Shown piece after piece: positions 60,336 to 64,000 of a DNA stretch of 64,000 bases. The stretch is from Gracilibacillus massiliensis (lineage in GTDB: Bacteria > Bacillota > Bacilli > Bacillales > Amphibacillaceae): the NCBI RefSeq assembly GCF_001458115.1, contig NZ_CZRP01000013.1, positions 744,001 through 808,000 on the forward strand. Direction: 5' to 3'. The notes beneath the pieces are model-generated. The model was not told the DNA's origin and did not search any database. It saw only the letters and a program-made list of their open reading frames with translations. Position 1 is the first letter of the stretch. Every line of letters starts with the position of its first letter. The position numbers were made by a program, and so were the translations under genes.

Positions 60336-61436
60336 TTATGCTGTTTGGCGTTTGCGAATAAATAATAAAGACATACCTGCAAGTAAAAGAATAGCTCCCA
60401 TTACTGCAAGGTTTGTAAACCCTGTGAACGTATCAGGTAACTCGTTCCCACTAGCAGTTCCATTTCCGTCGTTACTTCCACTAGAAGCAACTTCAGAATT
60501 AGTTGAATCTTGTGTCTTTTCTTCCTCTTCACTGCTCTCAACTTCAACAACACCGTATACACTAAAGTGTGTTACTTCAGCGATAAACTGGTTATTATCC
60601 GCATCATAAGTTCCTTCAATATATTCAATGTTTCCATCTTCATCAACAAATACCAAACGTAGATTATTTACATCATCCACTTCACTTGGGTCGATATCAA
60701 ACGTTAATGAAACAGGGCTTGATAAATCACCTTGGTATTCATCGTCAATTAATAGATTAAAATCATAGAAATCTCCTACGGTTTTAATTCCATTTAATGC
60801 AGGATAATTGTTGGTTGCAACTTTTTCATGAATAAAATCAACTATAGCTCCAGATTTAAAAAGTCCAATCGGATAACTGATTGATACAGTCTCTTCAGAA
60901 ATCACCAATGATTTTTTTTCTGCAATCATAAATTGTTCGATATCCCAAGAAAATACTCTTACATGTCCATTAGAATTTACTTTGATATCATCTCCAGAAG
61001 ACTGAACAATATCATCATTTGTAATATATACAGTTTCAGCTACACTTGGTTCATCAGTAGCAGATTCATCTTCGTTGGTATCGTCGCCATAGACATCACC
61101 TGGAACATTTCCCTCTCCGTCTGAATCGTCACCATAGACATCGCCAGGAACATTTCCTTCTCCGTCTGAATCGTCACCATAAACATCGTCTCGTGTACTC
61201 TCTTCCTCGTCTGAATCCCCATATACATCATCTCGTGTACTTTCTTCTTCATAGACGTCATCAGTGATGTTTTCATCATCATAAACATCTTCACGTGTAT
61301 TATCATGATATGTATCACTTGTTACATTCTCATTATCTACACTTTCTTCTGCAAAAACAGTTACACCACTAAATGGCGAAAGAAATAATGTAAAAACTAA
61401 CAATCCACTAATAAAGCTTAAATTTTTCTTTTTCAT
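60336..61436 (-). CDS. LPxTG-type wall-anchored protein with acidic tandem repeats
   Basis: A 366-residue surface protein. A signal peptide (KKKNLSFISGLLVFTLFLSPF, cleavage after VFA near 30) is followed by an acidic repeat region at 35-130 built from DDVYGD units. It includes two ESTRDDVYGD copies and two identical 15-residue copies of SDGEGNVPGDVYGDD. A beta-rich domain at 150-300 ends THFSVYGVVE. A sorting signal follows: NELPDTFTG, a hydrophobic span, and RKRQ. The ATG at 61436 is eight bases from GAGGG. The last domain resembles that of the 30091 protein. No sortase gene is in the window. Confidence 0.88.
   Translation of the reverse strand: MKKKNLSFISGLLVFTLFLSPFSGVTVFAEESVDNENVTSDTYHDNTREDVYDDENITDDVYEEESTRDDVYGDSDEEESTRDDVYGDDSDGEGNVPGDVYGDDSDGEGNVPGDVYGDDTNEDESATDEPSVAETVYITNDDIVQSSGDDIKVNSNGHVRVFSWDIEQFMIAEKKSLVISEETVSISYPIGLFKSGAIVDFIHEKVATNNYPALNGIKTVGDFYDFNLLIDDEYQGDLSSPVSLTFDIDPSEVDDVNNLRLVFVDEDGNIEYIEGTYDADNNQFIAEVTHFSVYGVVEVESSEEEEKTQDSTNSEVASSGSNDGNGTASGNELPDTFTGFTNLAVMGAILLLAGMSLLFIRKRQTA
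61080..61260 (-). repeat. In-frame tandem repeats in the LPxTG gene (45-bp units)
   Basis: Two nearly identical 45-bp units encoding the GEGNVPGDVYGDD motif lie at about 61084-61175. Two shorter related units encoding ESTRDDVYGD lie beside them. Unit number could vary by slippage or recombination. Confidence 0.8.
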
Positions 61437-61592
61437 ATGCATAACCCTCTCTAGTCTATTATTCTAGTATGACCTTTAAGGTATTTTCACCTCCTTTTTA
61501 TAGGTTTTTTTGCCTAGAATACATCTATCTTAACTTTTTTTAACAAAAATGTCAATTACATGAACACTTATTCCTGAACTAATAGAATTATT

Positions 61593-63599
61593 TTAATCTA
61601 TTATTTTCACTAATTCCTCTCTTAGCCTCTTAAGCTCTTCTGTTTCACCAAACTCACGGCTGTTATGTCGCTCTGCAAAAGAATTTTCGTTAAATGTAGC
61701 CAATATATTATCAAATTCCTCAAAAGTTTCATGAGCTAATTCAATAAAATGATCATCACCAGTTTGACCTGCTAATTCTATCGAAAGCGAAATAACCGAT
61801 GCATATATTCTAGTATCATATTGATCCATTCGTGCAGCTAATTGATAGTTATCTAGTGCTTCTTTTTTAAATTCTATCATCTCCTGGAATCGGGCAGCCT
61901 TATATATATTGGAAGAATTCAATGGTTCTACCTCTATCATCTTATTAGTAAGTGCATAGATTTCCTCTCGATCATTATTATCAGCACGAAGTAGTGTCTG
62001 GATAAGAGATGTGTAATACGCTGGTTGAAAAGAATTCCATTGTATTGCCTCTGTTATATATTGTTCTTTACTAGCTAGATCATTGGTATTCTGAGCATAA
62101 TCTTCCATATTATCAGCTTGCATAAAGCGATAAGAAAAAATAGCAGTAACCAAAGATAAAACCAATAAAATGCTTAGTGTCAAATAACTCCATAATGGCT
62201 TTATTCGAAATGTACTACTTGGTTTTATTCCCATAGCTATTAACCAGAAAATCATAAATCCTACATATCCAAAGGCAAGATTAAAATCTAAAAAGCTATG
62301 TGCAAAAATAGTCATTAAACTTAATATAATGGCAACATTCTGCATATTCTCATGATTATTTGTATACCTTCTCCAAATGACATACACGAAGTAAATAATA
62401 ACGGAAATCATAATCATAAATCCTAGATAACCTAAATCGATAATCATTTCTAAATATTCATTATGTATTCGCTTTGCTTGATATGGTAACTGCTGATAAG
62501 CACGATAAATCGATTCCCATGCGTTCCCCCCATAACCCCAAATGGGTGAGTTTTGGCTAGCTTCCAGCGAATCTTCATAGATCAATATTCGTTCTCTTGC
62601 AGTATGACTTTCATTAATACTGGAGATTCTGTCTTGTAATGTTTCAGGTAACTGTTGATAAATAATGCCCTTATATGCAATATCTAACACGAACAAACCA
62701 CTTAGCAACAACGTTACAATGGGTAGGATTATAAAATTATTTTTTTTGTTATAACTTCTAAAATAATTAGACAAAGAACCTCGAGTTTTTAACCAATAGA
62801 TCATTAGACTAGTGCAGAGCATCACAGTTATTATACTCAAAGCACTAACGATATCATTACCAACTTGTAAAAGAATATAAGAAATGAAACCTCCCAATAT
62901 CGTTATAAAAGCGTATATAATATAGGAAATTTGCATATGAAACTTCATAAAAAACAAACCAATGAATGCTACCATCGGAAAAACTAAGAACATACCTCGG
63001 GAATATGACTCGATAAATATAAGTATGAAAAGGGTCAAAGGTAATGTGTAAAACCAAATCTGATACCATTTTATTTTATCTTGCAAAAGTTGGATTAACC
63101 CAAACATATAAAATGCGATTACTACCATCCCAAAAGTATTAGGATATTGAAATACTCCTGCAAAACGATCATTAATAAAGACATGGGGATAGGAGAGGAT
63201 ATCGTAATAATTCAACAACATGTGAACTCCTATCATTGTCCCTGATAAATAAAAAATATAAACAGATAATTCCCTAATTACATCACTCTTTTTAATAGTC
63301 CAATATAATAAGTAAAATAAACTAATATAGCTGGTCCACTTGAAAAACATAGCAAAAGCACCATTTATATACACTGCATATGTAATGGAAATCATGTATA
63401 AAATCGGAATAAGAATAATAATATGAATGTCTTTCCAAGCCAATGTTTCCCGAAATCGAAAGGCTGTCAAAATTAATAATATAGTTAGAGCGGAAATTAG
63501 AATATGTAAAGAATAAAAATCAGAATCAAAATATAATCCCTTTTGATAAGGAGAAAATAAAAATATCAATGAAACAAATAGAAAAATAAACCAATGCAT
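61593..63599 (-). CDS. O-antigen ligase/Wzy-like polymerase with C-terminal helical repeats
   Basis: A 668-residue membrane protein with about 12-13 hydrophobic segments. A large external loop near 325-380 contains SHTARERILIYEDSLEASQNSPIWGYGGNAWESIY, which matches the Wzy_C/O-antigen-ligase pattern (Arg, then G-x-G near a His). The C-terminal 170 residues (EAIQWNSFQPAYYTSLIQTLL, YKAARFQEMIEFKKEALDNYQLAAR) look like tetratricopeptide-type helices. It probably polymerises or ligates a surface glycan. No other polysaccharide genes are next to it. The upstream start MHWFIFLFVSLIFLF follows GGAGGG. Confidence 0.85.
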   Translation of the reverse strand: MHWFIFLFVSLIFLFSPYQKGLYFDSDFYSLHILISALTILLILTAFRFRETLAWKDIHIIILIPILYMISITYAVYINGAFAMFFKWTSYISLFYLLYWTIKKSDVIRELSVYIFYLSGTMIGVHMLLNYYDILSYPHVFINDRFAGVFQYPNTFGMVVIAFYMFGLIQLLQDKIKWYQIWFYTLPLTLFILIFIESYSRGMFLVFPMVAFIGLFFMKFHMQISYIIYAFITILGGFISYILLQVGNDIVSALSIITVMLCTSLMIYWLKTRGSLSNYFRSYNKKNNFIILPIVTLLLSGLFVLDIAYKGIIYQQLPETLQDRISSINESHTARERILIYEDSLEASQNSPIWGYGGNAWESIYRAYQQLPYQAKRIHNEYLEMIIDLGYLGFMIMISVIIYFVYVIWRRYTNNHENMQNVAIILSLMTIFAHSFLDFNLAFGYVGFMIFWLIAMGIKPSSTFRIKPLWSYLTLSILLVLSLVTAIFSYRFMQADNMEDYAQNTNDLASKEQYITEAIQWNSFQPAYYTSLIQTLLRADNNDREEIYALTNKMIEVEPLNSSNIYKAARFQEMIEFKKEALDNYQLAARMDQYDTRIYASVISLSIELAGQTGDDHFIELAHETFEEFDNILATFNENSFAERHNSREFGETEELKRLREELVKIID

Positions 63600-63790
63600 A
63601 GATACCCTCCACGACTACTGTTCTAATAAAATATGATGAATGGTAAATAATTAATAATTTTAACCTAGATAAATAAGACTAAGTAACTTCCATACATTTT
63701 ACCATATAATGTTTCTGAATAGTAGAATAATTTACCGATCACTAAAACAAAAGTTCTCTCGTAAAAAGGAATGCCTTTTTCTCAAGTATT

Positions 63791-63874
63791 GTGAAAATTT
63801 GCAACGCCATAAACCTGGATGCAAATGAATTACAACAAATCTATCGTGCTTATAGTGATCAAAACCAATCGTAA
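63791..63874 (+). CDS. Tiny open frame before the ComK-like start
   Basis: A GTG-started frame of 27 codons (KICNAINLDANELQQIYRAY in its core) ends 15 bases before the ComK-like start. There is no close ribosome binding site and no recognisable family. It is listed only because nothing else occupies 63600-63889. Confidence 0.15.
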   Translation: MKICNAINLDANELQQIYRAYSDQNQS

Positions 63875-63889
63875 TGCAGAGGGGTGGCT

Positions 63890-64000
63890 ATGTACCGTAT
63901 CACAAATAAGACATTAGCTATTACACCTTATCATCAAACAAAGATATTAGAAACAGAAAAAGAGGTGCTATCATACGATGCACCTCTCGAAATCATATAA
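63890..64000 (+). CDS. ComK-like N-terminus (competence regulator), ends at window edge
   Basis: A 36-residue frame from an ATG with AGAGGGGTGG upstream. The start (MYRITNKTLAITPYHQTKI, then SYDAPLEII) resembles the first strand and loop of ComK proteins from bacilli, which read like Y-E-x-x-x-x-T-x-A-x-x-P then P-L-x-I-I. The last three bases of the window form TAA in frame. Real ComK proteins are about 150-190 residues, so this would be a truncated copy if the stop is genuine. The call rests on a short match and is tentative. Confidence 0.4.
   Translation: MYRITNKTLAITPYHQTKILETEKEVLSYDAPLEII

Noticed and set aside
1-64000. tRNA or rRNA genes
   Set aside because: I found no cloverleaf with TTCGA-type arm and acceptor pairing, and no ribosomal RNA sequence on either strand by eye.

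Overview
The window is AT-rich DNA from a Gram-positive, endospore-forming member of the Bacillaceae. The evidence is a GerA-type germination operon with a sigma-G-like promoter, a SAM-I riboswitch, GGAGG-type ribosome binding sites, rho-independent terminators and LPxTG-type wall-anchored proteins. The overall look suggests a halotolerant genus close to Gracilibacillus, Virgibacillus or Oceanobacillus. That genus-level guess is inference. Most of the window is accessory carbohydrate metabolism.

Layout. (1) 1-8.4 kb, minus strand: an L-fucoside operon. A solute-binding lipoprotein and two permeases import the sugar, a GH151-type alpha-L-fucosidase candidate cleaves it, and FucU mutarotase, a fuculose-phosphate aldolase and a rhamnulokinase-type kinase (cut by the window edge) process it. 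A LacI regulator and three matching operators control it. (2) 8.9-18.1 kb, minus: the myo-inositol operon iolR-iolABCD-iolJ-iolG-iolE, with no inositol transporter. (3) 18.3-21 kb, plus: a TetA(L)-like MFS exporter and an aldo/keto reductase. (4) 21.3-25.8 kb: a remnant of an Rpn nuclease and a gerA-type operon whose B gene carries an in-frame stop codon. (5) 26-28.3 kb, minus: a PdxA2-DtnK pair for D-threonate-type acids. (6) 28.4-30 kb: an IS200/IS605-type element carrying only tnpB, with an altered RuvC-II site. (7) 30-31.9 kb: an LPxTG protein with a doubtful N-terminus, and a sigma factor whose Shine-Dalgarno sequence lies inside a 13-bp hairpin. (8) 32.3-38.6 kb: a GH127 beta-L-arabinofuranosidase, ABC importer and AraC regulator. 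(9) 38.9-41.8 kb: enzymes making UDP-glucuronate and UDP-galacturonate. (10) 42.4-50.7 kb, minus: a hydantoin/N-carbamoyl-amino-acid cluster with its own ABC importer, a GntR regulator, and two unexpected dehydrogenase/epimerase genes. (11) 51-53.3 kb, plus: a SAM-I riboswitch controlling a short-chain dehydrogenase and an NhaC-family (MetT-like) transporter. (12) 53.7-60.2 kb: two diguanylate cyclases and two unknown membrane proteins. (13) 60.3-64 kb: a repeat-rich LPxTG protein, an O-antigen-ligase-like polymerase, and a ComK-like start at the window edge.

The strongest unexplained signal is a family of six intergenic arrays at about 21.1, 25.9, 32.1, 38.7, 53.5 and 58.7 kb. Each holds copies of a CGGGAATT core at exactly 21-bp steps (two helical turns). 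The cores run in one orientation on the left and in the opposite orientation on the right, and the two innermost cores are always 18 bp apart. No gene explains them. They could be phased protein-binding arrays, long bidirectional hairpins, or a small dispersed mobile repeat.
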